DNA of 64,000 bases. It comes from JAUIEH01 sp964483375. GTDB lineage: Bacteria > Pseudomonadota > Alphaproteobacteria > Caulobacterales > Maricaulaceae. The notes below the pieces were generated by a model that was given only the letters and a program-made list of their open reading frames with translations, was not told where the DNA came from and did no database searches. Position numbers and translations under genes: made by a program. Location of the stretch: contig CAZABJ010000004.1 of the NCBI GenBank assembly GCA_964483375.1, positions 28,395-92,394 on the forward strand, given 5' to 3'. Numbering within the stretch: position 1 is the stretch's first letter; every line of letters begins with the position of its first letter. Shown here in pieces: positions 33,895 through 43,162 of the stretch.

Positions 33895-35016
33895 TCAAAC
33901 GGTGGCGGCTGTGACGTCGTTGAGGATGTCGATCAGGCGTCGGGCGCCGGCGCGCCAGGTGAACCGGGCGGCTTGGGCGCGGCCGCGTTCTGCGAGGTCT
34001 GCGCGCAGCGCTGGGTCGTCGGCGAGCGTCAACAGCGCAGATGCCCACGCGTCGGGCGCGTCTGGTTCCGCGTAGAGCGCTGCGTCTGCGCACACTTCGG
34101 GCAATGCGCCGCAAGGCGCGGCGACCACCGGACACCCAAGCGCCATCGCCTCGCCGGGCGGCAAACCGAACCCTTCCGTCGTTGAAGGAAAGGCGAGCGC
34201 GGTCGCCGCCCGCATCAGGCTGACCAGCTCTGGATCGCTGACGCGACCAGCGAAGATGACCGTCTCAGGAGGCGGAAGATCGGCCGCCTCAAACGCCTGG
34301 CGGTCTGCGCCGCCGAACAAAACAAGGCGCATGTCGGCCATCGCATCCTGTGCGAACGCCTCGAACAGCACCTTGATGTTCTTGTGCGCCTGGGTCGTGG
34401 ACAGGGCGAGCGCGAAGGGGCGGTCAGCCAGTCCAAGCCGCTCTAGGATCGGCGCGTCGTTTTCCGCCTCGGCGTCAATCCGGGCCACGTGATCCACCCC
34501 ATTGTGGATCACCGTGATTTTGTCGGCTGAGGCGACGCCGAAGCGAGCGAGCTGGTCTTGCGAATAGGCGGACACCGTGAGGATGCGGGCGTGCCGACGT
34601 CCCAATTGCGGGGTCACAAAGCGATACCAAGACCGAAACAGCCGGCCGTAGGAGGCGGGACTGAGATAGACTTGAGCGTCGTGAATCATGGTCACGGCCC
34701 GACGGGTGGCGATCGGCCCCAGATTGCAGAGATTGACCAAGAGACGCCCGCGGGCGAGCCGCGGCAGGTCGAATTGCTCCCAAGGCTGCCAAGTGAACAG
34801 ACCCCCGCATTCATCGCCGATATGGCGAAGCGGCAGCGTGCGCGTCGCATCGCGCGGGCGCACGATGGTGAACGCGTAGCGCGCGCGCAGGGCGGGATCG
34901 TCCTCGAGCTCGGCGTCGAGGGCGAGGATGAGCTCTTCAGCCACCCGGTGTACGCCGGTTGGCGAAGCGGACAGAAACTTCCCATTGATCGCGATGTGCT
35001 GCGCCGCCATCGGCAT
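33895..35016 (-). CDS. Glycosyltransferase family 4
   Basis: 373 residues from the ATG at 35016; an ATG two codons later fits the GAGGGGGAG site about equally. GT-B fold: the N-terminal domain begins HIAINGKFLSASPTGVHRVA, the linker contains ITVIHNGVDH, and the donor-binding C-terminal domain has FAGRVSDPELVSLMRAA and FPSTTEGFGLPPGEAMALGCPVVA, the GT4 E-x7-E motif. It lies at the left end of the second polysaccharide locus. The donor sugar cannot be told from sequence. Confidence 0.85.
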   Translation of the reverse strand: MPMAAQHIAINGKFLSASPTGVHRVAEELILALDAELEDDPALRARYAFTIVRPRDATRTLPLRHIGDECGGLFTWQPWEQFDLPRLARGRLLVNLCNLGPIATRRAVTMIHDAQVYLSPASYGRLFRSWYRFVTPQLGRRHARILTVSAYSQDQLARFGVASADKITVIHNGVDHVARIDAEAENDAPILERLGLADRPFALALSTTQAHKNIKVLFEAFAQDAMADMRLVLFGGADRQAFEAADLPPPETVIFAGRVSDPELVSLMRAATALAFPSTTEGFGLPPGEAMALGCPVVAAPCGALPEVCADAALYAEPDAPDAWASALLTLADDPALRADLAERGRAQAARFTWRAGARRLIDILNDVTAATV

Positions 35017-35141
35017 GCTCCCCCTCACCAAGTCCCTGGCCCGCCACGCGCCGCAGCTCGCCATCTCACGCAACGCCGTGCGCAGCCACACTATCCCATA
35101 GCGCCGGTTACCGCGGTGAAAGCGGCATATCGGCTCCCAGG

Positions 35142-36260
35142 CTAGGCGAGGAGGCGTTCATAGACCGCCGCCATTGCGTCTCTCATACCGGCTTGATCAA
35201 ACTTCCGGGCCACGACGTCTCGGCACTTCGCCGCCAAGGCGCTGCGGCGTTCGTCGTCCAACAGCGCTTTGAGAGCTTCGACATTGTGCGCGGGGGCGTC
35301 GGCGTCCAACCAACCCAGCTCGGGAATTTCCGCCATTTGGTCTTGATAGCCGGCCGTCTTTGAGCGGACGGGAACCACGCCGCAGGCCATCGCCTCGACA
35401 ACCACCATGGCGAAACCCTCCGCCCGTGACGGAAGGCACAAAACGTCAGCCGCCCACAGAACATCCCGCGCCGGACGGAAACCCAGGATCCGCACATTGT
35501 CCGCAACGCCGAGCGTTTCAGCGGTTTTTGCGAGCTCATCCTGCAGCGGCCCTTCACCGGCGAACACAAGTTTCATCGGCCGATCGCTCGCCTTCATCAG
35601 GGCGGCGACGGCGGTCAGCGTGGCGTCCGGGGCTTTGACTTCGTTCAGGCGGCTCATATGGACGAAGACGAGGTCGTCGCCGCTGCAGTCGATCGCGCTG
35701 CGGGCCCGCTCCCGCTCATCGGGTTGAGGCGGGCGAAAATGATCCAGATCAATCCCTGTCGGGATGCGTTCGATGCGGTTTTGGGGGATGTGGTAGGTCT
35801 TGCGATACTCCGCTTCCATCTCCGAGGAAATCGCGACGTATTTGTCTGCGAGCAAGCTTGAGAGACCAAGCGAGAACACGCGCTTTTCAATCCCGTGCCA
35901 CTGCTTGGAGCCGAGCGCTTGGAGATGGGAGGTGCCGACAATCGGAATGCCGAGCGTTTGCGCAGGCAATGAGTAGTACTTAAGCAAATGTAGCGCGTGC
36001 AGGTGCAGAATATCGTATTGTTGGTCTTTCAGAAAACCCCGAATGCGGCCCATAAGCCAAGGATGAATACTGCCAAATAGGGTCGGCTTTTCATGAATTT
36101 GGTTGAAGGCCGCGGTCATCCGCTCAAGGAGCGGCCCTTCCGGCATCGCCACTTCGCCGGCGATGAGGTCGCAGGGCATCGGAAGCAATTCGGCTAGTCG
36201 GGTCATATACATGCCGATGCCGTCATTTCCGACTTCGAGGACCAAGAAGGCGATTTTCAT
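35142..36260 (-). CDS. Glycosyltransferase family 4
   Basis: 372 residues. GT-B fold with an unusual Gly/Met-rich N-terminus MKIAFLVLEVGNDGIGMYMTRL, the IPTGIDLDHFRPP linker motif, FAGEGPLQDELAK, and SRAEGFAMVVVEAMACGVVPV (E-x7-E motif). The middle third (about 35830-36100) is visibly less GC-rich than its surroundings, a possible mark of transfer. Same strand as the preceding GT4 gene with a 125-base gap. Divergent from the pyruvyl transferase gene. Confidence 0.86.
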   Translation of the reverse strand: MKIAFLVLEVGNDGIGMYMTRLAELLPMPCDLIAGEVAMPEGPLLERMTAAFNQIHEKPTLFGSIHPWLMGRIRGFLKDQQYDILHLHALHLLKYYSLPAQTLGIPIVGTSHLQALGSKQWHGIEKRVFSLGLSSLLADKYVAISSEMEAEYRKTYHIPQNRIERIPTGIDLDHFRPPQPDERERARSAIDCSGDDLVFVHMSRLNEVKAPDATLTAVAALMKASDRPMKLVFAGEGPLQDELAKTAETLGVADNVRILGFRPARDVLWAADVLCLPSRAEGFAMVVVEAMACGVVPVRSKTAGYQDQMAEIPELGWLDADAPAHNVEALKALLDDERRSALAAKCRDVVARKFDQAGMRDAMAAVYERLLA

Positions 36261-36356
36261 ACTCGTGATCCGTACAGCGAAAACGCGCCCCGCCGGGAGG
36301 AGGCCGACGCCTCTGGTTGGGGATTGTGTAAACAGGATGCCGCGGCGATGGCATAT

Positions 36357-36371
36357 CCCCAGTGACTGGGG
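36357..36371. promoter_or_regulatory. Perfect palindrome in divergent intergenic region
   Basis: CCCCAGT (36357-36363) and ACTGGGG (36365-36371) are perfect arms around a single G, in the 311-base gap (36261-36571) between a GT4 gene and the pyruvyl transferase gene. No gene is seen in that gap. The palindrome could be an operator shared by both directions; no promoter elements stand out beside it. Confidence 0.35.
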
Positions 36372-36571
36372 TCGTCGAGATCATTGTTTGAAATGGGCGA
36401 TGCGGCGTCTGCGCCGTGGTTTGCGGGCGTCGGCTTGCTTGGGGTTCGCCCCAATCCAGAGGCCGATGTCGCGTTGGCGCGGCGGAGGCGTAGTCCTTAT
36501 GGTGCCGCTCACTGACCTGGGGGCGCCTGCAAGCCTTGTGTCATGCGAGGCGGGCGAGGGGAGACGCGGCG

Positions 36572-37786
36572 ATGGCGGCGAAAAAGATCTGCGTCTTCGG
36601 CAATTTCGGGACCGGCAACATTGGCAATGAGGGCACGCTGGAAGCCTGGATGGGGTTCCTGTCGGGCGTCGCGCCGCTCAGCCAGATTCAGGTGATTTGT
36701 TCGGAGCCGGATGTGGTGAGCGGTCGCTATGGGGTGACGGCCTATCCCCATCGGGCCCCGCGCGGAGAGAAACGATCGCCGCTCTCCAAACTGACGGCGC
36801 GTTTCGCCGACATTGGACATTTGTACCAGGCGTTGCGCGGCGTCGATCTGCTCTTCATTCCCGGCACGGGGTTGTTTGACGATACCGGCGAGCCCTTTCA
36901 CGGCATGCCGTTGACGCTGTTCGCGCTCACCGCCGCAGCCCGATTGCGCGGGGCCAAGATCTACATCGTGAGCATGGGCGCCGGTCCCATCCGCCATTGG
37001 CTGAGCCGTAGTTTCATGACCCGGGCCGCCCGCTTCGCCGCATATCGCTCGTATAGGGACGAACTGTCGCGCGCGTTTATGGCGAGCGTGGGCGTTCGAG
37101 GAGAGACGGACAAAGTCTACCCCGACCTGGCGTTCGGTCTCCCCACGCCGCCTGCGGCGGGGCGAGCCGAGGCGGAGCCGCTCCGCATCGGCGTGGGCAT
37201 GATGACGTATGACGGGTGGCGCGGGGACGACGCGGAGCGCCAAGGCGTCTATGAGGCGTATGTCGCAAAGATGACCGCGTTCGTCCTGTGGCTGCATGAG
37301 CAAGGCCGAGAGATTCGGCTCCTCATCGGTGAAGACACGGATGCAACGGCGGTCGAGGACGTGCTGAGCCGTCTTCGCGAGCGGAACCCAGCGTTGGCGG
37401 AAGCCGTGCAGTTTGAGCCCGCCCGCTCGCTTCATGAACTGATGCAGCAAATCGCGGAGACCGACGTCGTCGTCGCCACGCGGTTCCATAACATCATTTG
37501 CGCGCTCAAGATGGGGCGGCCGGCGGTGTCTGCGGGGTATGCGGATCGGTTTCACGCCCTGATGGAGGACGTTGGCTTGGGCGCGTTTTCCCAAGACGTC
37601 GATAGTCTAGACGTTGAGCGCTTGAAGGAGCATGTGACGCAGGTTTGTTCCGACCACGCTGCGCTTGAACGGCTGGTTCAGAGCAAGGTGGAGGGGTATC
37701 GCGAGAAGCTGCGGGAGCAAAACGCGTTTCTCAGCGCCGAAATCAGCACGGTCGTGGAGGCGGCATCCGAAGGCGACGCGGTTTGA
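36572..37786 (+). CDS. Polysaccharide pyruvyl transferase family protein
   Basis: 404 residues from the ATG at 36572 with GAGGGGAG upstream. PF04230-like: KICVFGNFGTGNIGNEGTLEA at the start, LLFIPGTGLFDDTGEPFHGMP, then MGAGPIRHWLS, and near the C-terminus DVVVATRFHNIICALKMGRPAVS, the conserved R-x-H-x-x-I/A-x-A block. These enzymes add ketal pyruvate from PEP to exopolysaccharide sugars, giving acidic polymers. Single gene on the plus strand. Assignment to pyruvyl transfer, rather than another use of the fold, is by family. Confidence 0.82.
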   Translation: MAAKKICVFGNFGTGNIGNEGTLEAWMGFLSGVAPLSQIQVICSEPDVVSGRYGVTAYPHRAPRGEKRSPLSKLTARFADIGHLYQALRGVDLLFIPGTGLFDDTGEPFHGMPLTLFALTAAARLRGAKIYIVSMGAGPIRHWLSRSFMTRAARFAAYRSYRDELSRAFMASVGVRGETDKVYPDLAFGLPTPPAAGRAEAEPLRIGVGMMTYDGWRGDDAERQGVYEAYVAKMTAFVLWLHEQGREIRLLIGEDTDATAVEDVLSRLRERNPALAEAVQFEPARSLHELMQQIAETDVVVATRFHNIICALKMGRPAVSAGYADRFHALMEDVGLGAFSQDVDSLDVERLKEHVTQVCSDHAALERLVQSKVEGYREKLREQNAFLSAEISTVVEAASEGDAV

Positions 37787-37818
37787 ACTCCGGGCTCAGG
37801 CGGCGCTGAAGGGGCGGC

Positions 37819-38730
37819 TTAGACCAAATCCACCGCCGGGTGGGGCGAGGCGCCTTCAGCCGCATCCAAATAGCGCTGGCGCAATGCGCTCAGCACGGGG
37901 GCGGGTCCGAGCGGTCTCTCGTCGAATTCGCTGACCAAGGTGATGTCGTTCAACGTGCTGCATGAGGCGATCTCATCAGCGATGCAGAGTTCGGTGCGTT
38001 CGATCGGCCGGACGATGAAGGGAATGCCAAGATCCTCGGCGAGCGCGCCGACAATCTCCACCGTGACGCTTTCGATGCAGCCCTCATGCGGCGGAGGGGT
38101 GATTATCGCCCCGTCGCGGACGACCAGGATCGCCGAGCCGATGAACTCCGCCACCCGGCCGGCGGGGTTGAGAAGCACCATCTCGGGATAGCCGCGGGAA
38201 CGCCCTTCGATTTTCACCAGCCGAGCGACTTGGTAGTTCGCGCCCGTTTTGATCCGCGCGGGCAAAGCCAAATCGTCGGCGCGCCGCCAGGTCGACACCC
38301 CTGACTTGAAGCTCGGGAGAACGCCAGCGGGGTGCTGATAGCCGGGAATGACCATGTCGGTCTTGTCGCCCATGCCCCAATGGCCTTCGACCATGTACAG
38401 GGTCGGGCGAAGCCACATGTTTTTCGTCGGCGTGGCGAGGGCCTCAACGACCGAGCGCGAGGCGGCGAGAAACTGCTCATAGTCCATGGGGAAGGGCATA
38501 TGCAGCAGCTGTGCGGAGCGTTTGAAGCGCGCGAAATGGCGCGGCATCGCAAGCAGCCGCATCGCGCCGTCGCGCTGGCGAAACGCCTTGAGGCCTTCAA
38601 ACACGTTCAATCCGCGCTGAACGCCTTCGACGCAAACATGCAGCGTGGCTTCGTCCCAAGGCCGCAGGGCGCCGTCTGAAAAGATGACGCTGGGTTTTTG
38701 CAGCTTAGGCGCGGCCTTCGGGTCAGACAT
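37819..38730 (-). CDS. Fold-type IV PLP aminotransferase (class IV, IlvE-related)
   Basis: 303 residues. PLP enzyme of the branched-chain/D-amino-acid aminotransferase fold. LNVFEGLKAFR, the catalytic lysine at 161 in RIKTGANYQVAR and Glu195 in GRVAEFIGSA are at the positions expected from IlvE. The normally conserved S-E-G-x-x-x-N-x-F block is changed to AEFIGSAILV and P-G-I-T-R to ESVTVEI, so it is a divergent member. It sits alone among glycosyltransferases. Sugar aminotransferases are usually fold type I, so it more likely makes an amino acid substituent, or is unrelated to the polymer. Confidence 0.8.
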   Translation of the reverse strand: MSDPKAAPKLQKPSVIFSDGALRPWDEATLHVCVEGVQRGLNVFEGLKAFRQRDGAMRLLAMPRHFARFKRSAQLLHMPFPMDYEQFLAASRSVVEALATPTKNMWLRPTLYMVEGHWGMGDKTDMVIPGYQHPAGVLPSFKSGVSTWRRADDLALPARIKTGANYQVARLVKIEGRSRGYPEMVLLNPAGRVAEFIGSAILVVRDGAIITPPPHEGCIESVTVEIVGALAEDLGIPFIVRPIERTELCIADEIASCSTLNDITLVSEFDERPLGPAPVLSALRQRYLDAAEGASPHPAVDLV

Positions 38731-38973
38731 GCGCGGGCTCCTTTAGGTCAACGTCGTTTTGGTTCGGTCGAACGCTTCTGCGCCGCATCGCCATTGTCTG
38801 TCGCTCGCGCGGCGAGGCGGCGAACGCCTTGGCGCGCAGTATCGGACGACGTCAAAGTTGGGGCGCGACGTCGCCAGGTGGCGTGCAGTGCAAAAATGAA
38901 ATCCCCCGCGGGCTTGTAGAAAACGGCGAGCCGGACTGTCAATTACGGCCCCGGCCGCCGGCGCGGACGGGGG

Positions 38974-39966
38974 TCAGCGACCGCGACCGAACGCGCCCGC
39001 GACGGCATCCCTGATTTGACCAAAAGCGTTGGGCCCTCGGAGGAGTTGGTCGACCGGCGGCAAGAAGCGGAGGCGCGGCGACATTGTGAAGGCCAGTCGC
39101 CGCAGCGCGCGCGCGTCCTCGTGGCGGCCGCGCGCAAGCCGCGACATGCTCGCCCAATACGCCGCTGAGGCCGTGCGGCGGCGCGTCAACGCTAAGAGTT
39201 TCTGGGCGTCGGAAATCTCGCGACCGAACCCGGAGAAGAAGGCCTCGAAGGCGTTTTGGTTCTCTGTGAGGGATTGGAGTTTGTCGTTCCAAACGTCCTG
39301 GCTCAGATTGGTGCTATGCAGACGCCGCACCGCAAGCGGCGCCTCGGTTTTGGCCGCCTCGCCGAGCATGGCCAAACGCAATGTCATCTCAATATCATCC
39401 GTGTAGCTCAGTTCCGGGTGATAGAGACCCGCGCGCTTTTGCGCTGAGGTCCGCACGGCGATGCCGTAATGGGCGGTTTCCCGGAAGGGATCGGCGCAAT
39501 AGGACCGGATGAAGTCCATCCCCGGAAGATAGTTCCAGGCGTAAAGGTCAGGGTCGGCCTGGGTTGTGACATTGTCCGAAAAGCTCCCGTCCTCGAATAG
39601 AAACCCTCCCTCGCCCAACGCGAAACTCGCCTCAGGCCGGGCGTCAAGCGCGGCGATGACCGCAGCCAACGCGCCGGGCGCAAGGTAGTCGTCCGAGCAA
39701 AGAACAAATAAATAGGTCGCCTCCGCCCATTCCACCGCTTCGTTGTAAGAGGCTTGGGGGCCGAGATTTTGCGGCCGAGCGTTGATGATGACCCGCGGGT
39801 CTTCAGCGGCGAGCGAGCGGGCGATTTCAACGCTGTCATCGTCAGAGGCGTTGTCGATGATGTAGATGCGTATGTCGTCGACGCCCTGCGTTTGAACGCT
39901 GTTGACGCATTCCCGCAGATACCGGCCATAGCGGTAATTCGGAATGATGACGTCGAGGATAGGCAT
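38974..39966 (-). CDS. Glycosyltransferase family 2
   Basis: 330 residues from the ATG at 39966, behind a GGGGGCG site; an upstream in-frame start adds 20 unlikely residues. GT-A fold: MPILDVIIPNYRYGRYLRECV, YIIDNASDDDSVEIA, and the DXD-type metal site FVLCSDDYLAPGAL near residue 95. The C-terminal region after residue 270 is basic and helical with no membrane segment. Same strand as the class IV aminotransferase gene, 243 bases upstream of it. Confidence 0.83.
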   Translation of the reverse strand: MPILDVIIPNYRYGRYLRECVNSVQTQGVDDIRIYIIDNASDDDSVEIARSLAAEDPRVIINARPQNLGPQASYNEAVEWAEATYLFVLCSDDYLAPGALAAVIAALDARPEASFALGEGGFLFEDGSFSDNVTTQADPDLYAWNYLPGMDFIRSYCADPFRETAHYGIAVRTSAQKRAGLYHPELSYTDDIEMTLRLAMLGEAAKTEAPLAVRRLHSTNLSQDVWNDKLQSLTENQNAFEAFFSGFGREISDAQKLLALTRRRTASAAYWASMSRLARGRHEDARALRRLAFTMSPRLRFLPPVDQLLRGPNAFGQIRDAVAGAFGRGR

Positions 39967-40237
39967 GGTGCGCCCCCGCAGGCTCGTATGGATGGGTGTG
40001 TGCCTCATTGCGCGGAGACCGCGCAAGCATTCCCGCAGGGGACGGCGGGACGGTCAGCGATCTTAGTGAAGTTTGGGCGCCGGCAACCGCCCGACGCCGC
40101 GGCCTGGCCGACCCCGAAAGAGGCCCCGCGCATACGGATCGTTTGTGCTGACACAATGGCGTGCGTCTTGTAAGCGTTGCGCGTCGGCAGGGGCCTTTGT
40201 CCTGGACGTGGCGCGCGGCCAAAGCGGGGATTGATTG

Positions 40238-41281
40238 ATGAAAGTTTTGTTGACGGGCAATCGTGGTTACATCGGCGCGGTGATGACGCCCATGCTCTTG
40301 GAAGCAGGTCATCAGGTCACCGGCTTTGACAGCGATTTATATTCGCGCTGCACGTTTGAGGCGGCCGGAGACTTGGCCGACGTCCCGCAAATTTCAAAAG
40401 ACGTCCGTGATGCGGCGGTGACGGACCTGGAGGGGTTCGACGCCGTGATCCATCTCGCCGCCTTGTCGAACGACCCGCTGGGCGACCTCAATAAGGACAC
40501 CACCTACGCCATTAACCACCGCGCCAGCGTGCGCCTGGCGGAACTCGCCAAGCAAGCCGGCGTGAAGCGGTTTTTGCTCGCTTCGTCTTGCAGCAATTAC
40601 GGCAAAGCGGGCGAGGAGATGATCGACGAGACCGGCGCGCTGAACCCGGTCACGCCTTATGGCGAGTCGAAAGTCTGGTCCGAGCGCGATATCGCGCCGC
40701 TCGCCGACGACGGCTTCTGCCCAGTCTATTTGCGTCCTGCGACGGCGTACGGCGTTTCCCCGCGCCTGCGCTTCGACATCGTCCTGAACAATCTCACAGC
40801 TTGGGCGATCACCAAGGGCCTGATTTACCTGAAGTCCGACGGCACGCCATGGCGGCCGATCGTGCATATCGAGGACATTTCCCGCGCTTTCATCGCCTGT
40901 TTGGACGCGCCCGCTGAGGCGGTGTCGAACGAGGCCTTCAATGTGGGGCAGACGGAGCATAACTACCGCATCCGCGACATTGCGGAGATCGTCGCCGATG
41001 TGGTGCCGAACTGCCGGTTGGAATTCGCCCCGGACGCCGGCCCGGACACCCGGTCCTATCGGGTCAGCTTTGACAAAATCGCTCAACGCGTGCCGGCCTT
41101 CCGCCCGATTTGGGACGCGCGCAAAGGCGCGGTGCAGCTCTATGAGGCGTATAAGCGCTCATCCCTTACGCTTGAGCAGTTCGAAGGGCCGCGCTACCAG
41201 CGGATCGCGCATATCCGTAAGCTCATGGGCGACGGCGTTCTCGCCGACGACTTGCGTCTCACCAGCGCGGCTTCGGCCTAA
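40238..41281 (+). CDS. NAD-dependent epimerase/dehydratase (extended SDR)
   Basis: 347 residues from the ATG at 40238 (a TTG one codon earlier is less likely). Rossmann nucleotide site TGNRGYIG (6-13). Active site Ser117 region in LLASSCSNYG, with Tyr141 and Lys145 in YGESK. HIEDISRAF matches the C-terminal substrate loop of NDP-sugar epimerases. It is followed after six bases by the RmlC-like gene. Probable step: oxidation/reduction or epimerisation of an NDP-deoxysugar in the module 40238-47660. Whether it can act as a 4,6-dehydratase is unclear. Confidence 0.85.
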   Translation: MKVLLTGNRGYIGAVMTPMLLEAGHQVTGFDSDLYSRCTFEAAGDLADVPQISKDVRDAAVTDLEGFDAVIHLAALSNDPLGDLNKDTTYAINHRASVRLAELAKQAGVKRFLLASSCSNYGKAGEEMIDETGALNPVTPYGESKVWSERDIAPLADDGFCPVYLRPATAYGVSPRLRFDIVLNNLTAWAITKGLIYLKSDGTPWRPIVHIEDISRAFIACLDAPAEAVSNEAFNVGQTEHNYRIRDIAEIVADVVPNCRLEFAPDAGPDTRSYRVSFDKIAQRVPAFRPIWDARKGAVQLYEAYKRSSLTLEQFEGPRYQRIAHIRKLMGDGVLADDLRLTSAASA

Positions 41282-41287
41282 GCCCCC

Positions 41288-41830
41288 ATGCGCTTCACCG
41301 AGACCGACCTCGCCGGGGCCTGGCTCATCGAGCCGGAGCCCGCCCGCGACGCCCGCGGCTATTTCATGCGGACGTTTTGCGAGCAGGCGTTCGCAGAGTA
41401 CGGGCTGGAGATCCGCTTTGTGCAACACAGCACCTCCTGCACGGTGGCTAAGAACGCCCTGCGCGGCATGCACTTCCAAAATGCGCCGCATGAGGAGGTG
41501 AAGGTCGTGACCTGCCTCCGTGGGGCGATCTACGACGTGATCATCGACCTGCGGCCACAGTCGAAGACCTACAAAAAGTGGGTCGGGTTCGAGCTTTCCG
41601 AGACCAATCAGCGGCGGTTCTACATCCCGAAAGGCTTCGCCCACGGTTTCCAAACGCTGAGCGAAAACGCCGAGGTGAGCTATCTCATCTCGGCGTTTTA
41701 TACGCCGGGCGCGAGTTCAGGCGTGCGCTGGAACGACGCGGCGTTCGGCATCGATTGGCCCAGCGAGCCCAGCGTGATGAGCGAGAAGGACCTCGGCTGG
41801 CCGGACTTCGTCGACACGGCGGCGCGCTGA
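41288..41830 (+). CDS. rfbC: dTDP-4-dehydrorhamnose 3,5-epimerase family protein (RmlC-like)
   Basis: 180 residues, the usual RmlC length. Cupin fold: ARDARGYFMRTFCEQAF at the N-terminus, the catalytic His62 in LRGMHFQ, RGAIYDVIIDLR, IPKGFAHGF and the C-terminal SGVRWNDAAFGIDWP. It epimerises 4-keto-6-deoxy NDP-sugars at C3 and/or C5. Because a cytidylyltransferase and no thymidylyltransferase is nearby, the carrier may be CDP rather than dTDP; rfbC marks the family, not proven substrate. Operon with the SDR gene. Confidence 0.87.
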   Translation: MRFTETDLAGAWLIEPEPARDARGYFMRTFCEQAFAEYGLEIRFVQHSTSCTVAKNALRGMHFQNAPHEEVKVVTCLRGAIYDVIIDLRPQSKTYKKWVGFELSETNQRRFYIPKGFAHGFQTLSENAEVSYLISAFYTPGASSGVRWNDAAFGIDWPSEPSVMSEKDLGWPDFVDTAAR

Positions 41831-41836
41831 GCGTCC

Positions 41837-43132
41837 TCAAACCGCCGGTGTGACCTCTCTGAGCAGGTCCTTCGATTCCAACGTCTCGGCGATGTCTGCG
41901 ATTGCGGAGAAGGGGAGCGCCGACCGGCGCGCGATGTCGAGCAGGGAGTGCGCGCCGTCGCAGAGATTGAGCGTCCAGAGCATCGCCATGTTCTTGGCGT
42001 AGGCGTCTTTGTCCCCGCCGATTGCGGCGTAGAGCCCGCGCCGTCCCAGCTGAGGCTCGCCCTTAGGCTGGAGATTTACGAGCGTTCTGTCGCGCTCGAG
42101 CACATCAATGGCGGCTAGGATCATCTCGAAGGAAGCGGCGAGATACTCCGGCTCTATGAAGTCCAGATTGTCCGCCGAAGTATGGTATTCGGGGAACGTT
42201 CCGAACTCGCTGCGCTGGAACAGTCCGACATCGAGCGCAAACCCTGGCGAATTATATTGACGTTCGTCATAGCCGTAGGGGGAAAAGTCCAGAATGCGGG
42301 CTTGCGGCGCGGCATGCTCAAGCACATGCGTCATCGCGCGATCGATTGGCGCATCCCCGCGCCGGCTTCTCTTATAGGTCGGCCCACCGGCGTCGCCGAC
42401 CCCGGAGATGACCAGCCCGTGTTTGATCCGTCCGGCGTCGGCTTCGTTTTGACCCAGCCACGTAATCGCGCCGATTGTTCCTGGAGCGAACAGGCATCGC
42501 ACGGTGTGACGCAGGTCCCGCGCGGAGAGTGCGGCGGCGAGGTGGGCCAGGACGGCGAGCCCGGAACAATTGTCGTTCGCCAGGGAGGGATGGCAGATAT
42601 GGGCGGAGAGAAGAATTTCGTCCTGCGTCGCGCCGGGAATGACGCATTCGCCATAGGTCAACGAGCCTTCCGACAAGGTTGCGTCGATGACGACCTCATA
42701 CTCCCCCTCAGGCAACGCCTCCACGGCGTTATGGCTCATGCAAAAGCCCCAACGTTCAGCATAGTAGGACGTACGGTAGGGGATGAGGTCGGGCTGGTCG
42801 GGGAGGGTGAAGATCTTGGACTTCAGCTCCGCCAGCGGCAGCCGCGTTCGAACCGGGGTGCTATAATGCAGAAGATGTAAGGTGTGCGATGCGATATCCG
42901 CGACGCGCCGACCGTCCGGCCCTGCGATGTAGGCTTCTGTCACGTTCCACTCTTTCGGCACGGTCCAGTCGAGGACCTGTGCGCCGGTGGGAACTTCTTT
43001 GATGTCAATCGGCGCGATGGATTGCAGCCGGCGCAGCGTTTCGCGCACGCCCTCCCCGGTGATGGAGCGGAACAGCGGATAGAGCGTCTCCGCCGTCGCA
43101 TAGAGCGTCCGCCCCAGTTCCTCGTTCGCCAT
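41837..43132 (-). CDS. DUF4910 (M28-like aminopeptidase fold) protein
   Basis: 431 residues from the ATG at 43132; a GTG three codons earlier is the alternative. The N-terminal DUF2172-like region (LYPLFRSITGEGVRETL, DWTVPKEWNVTEAYI) and the M28 metal motifs SAHICHPSLANDNCSG and FAPGTIGAITWL are clear; a winged-helix-like C-terminus follows (about 375-431). The fold is a zinc peptidase, but these proteins cluster with surface-sugar genes, and the substrate is not known. Possibly it removes or transfers an acyl or peptide group on a sugar (inference). Encoded opposite to the SDR/RmlC pair, 6 bases apart. Confidence 0.8.
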   Translation of the reverse strand: MANEELGRTLYATAETLYPLFRSITGEGVRETLRRLQSIAPIDIKEVPTGAQVLDWTVPKEWNVTEAYIAGPDGRRVADIASHTLHLLHYSTPVRTRLPLAELKSKIFTLPDQPDLIPYRTSYYAERWGFCMSHNAVEALPEGEYEVVIDATLSEGSLTYGECVIPGATQDEILLSAHICHPSLANDNCSGLAVLAHLAAALSARDLRHTVRCLFAPGTIGAITWLGQNEADAGRIKHGLVISGVGDAGGPTYKRSRRGDAPIDRAMTHVLEHAAPQARILDFSPYGYDERQYNSPGFALDVGLFQRSEFGTFPEYHTSADNLDFIEPEYLAASFEMILAAIDVLERDRTLVNLQPKGEPQLGRRGLYAAIGGDKDAYAKNMAMLWTLNLCDGAHSLLDIARRSALPFSAIADIAETLESKDLLREVTPAV

Positions 43133-43162
43133 CTCTAACACCCCCTCGTTTGCCGTCGTTCC

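Noticed and set aside
33784..34185. Plus-strand open frame after the tRNA
   Set aside because: Mostly antisense to the GT4 gene, with no domain; treated as noise.
40143..40156. TTGTG/CACAA inverted repeat upstream of the SDR gene
   Set aside because: Arms of only five bases and no promoter elements at fitting distance; expected by chance in a gap of this size.
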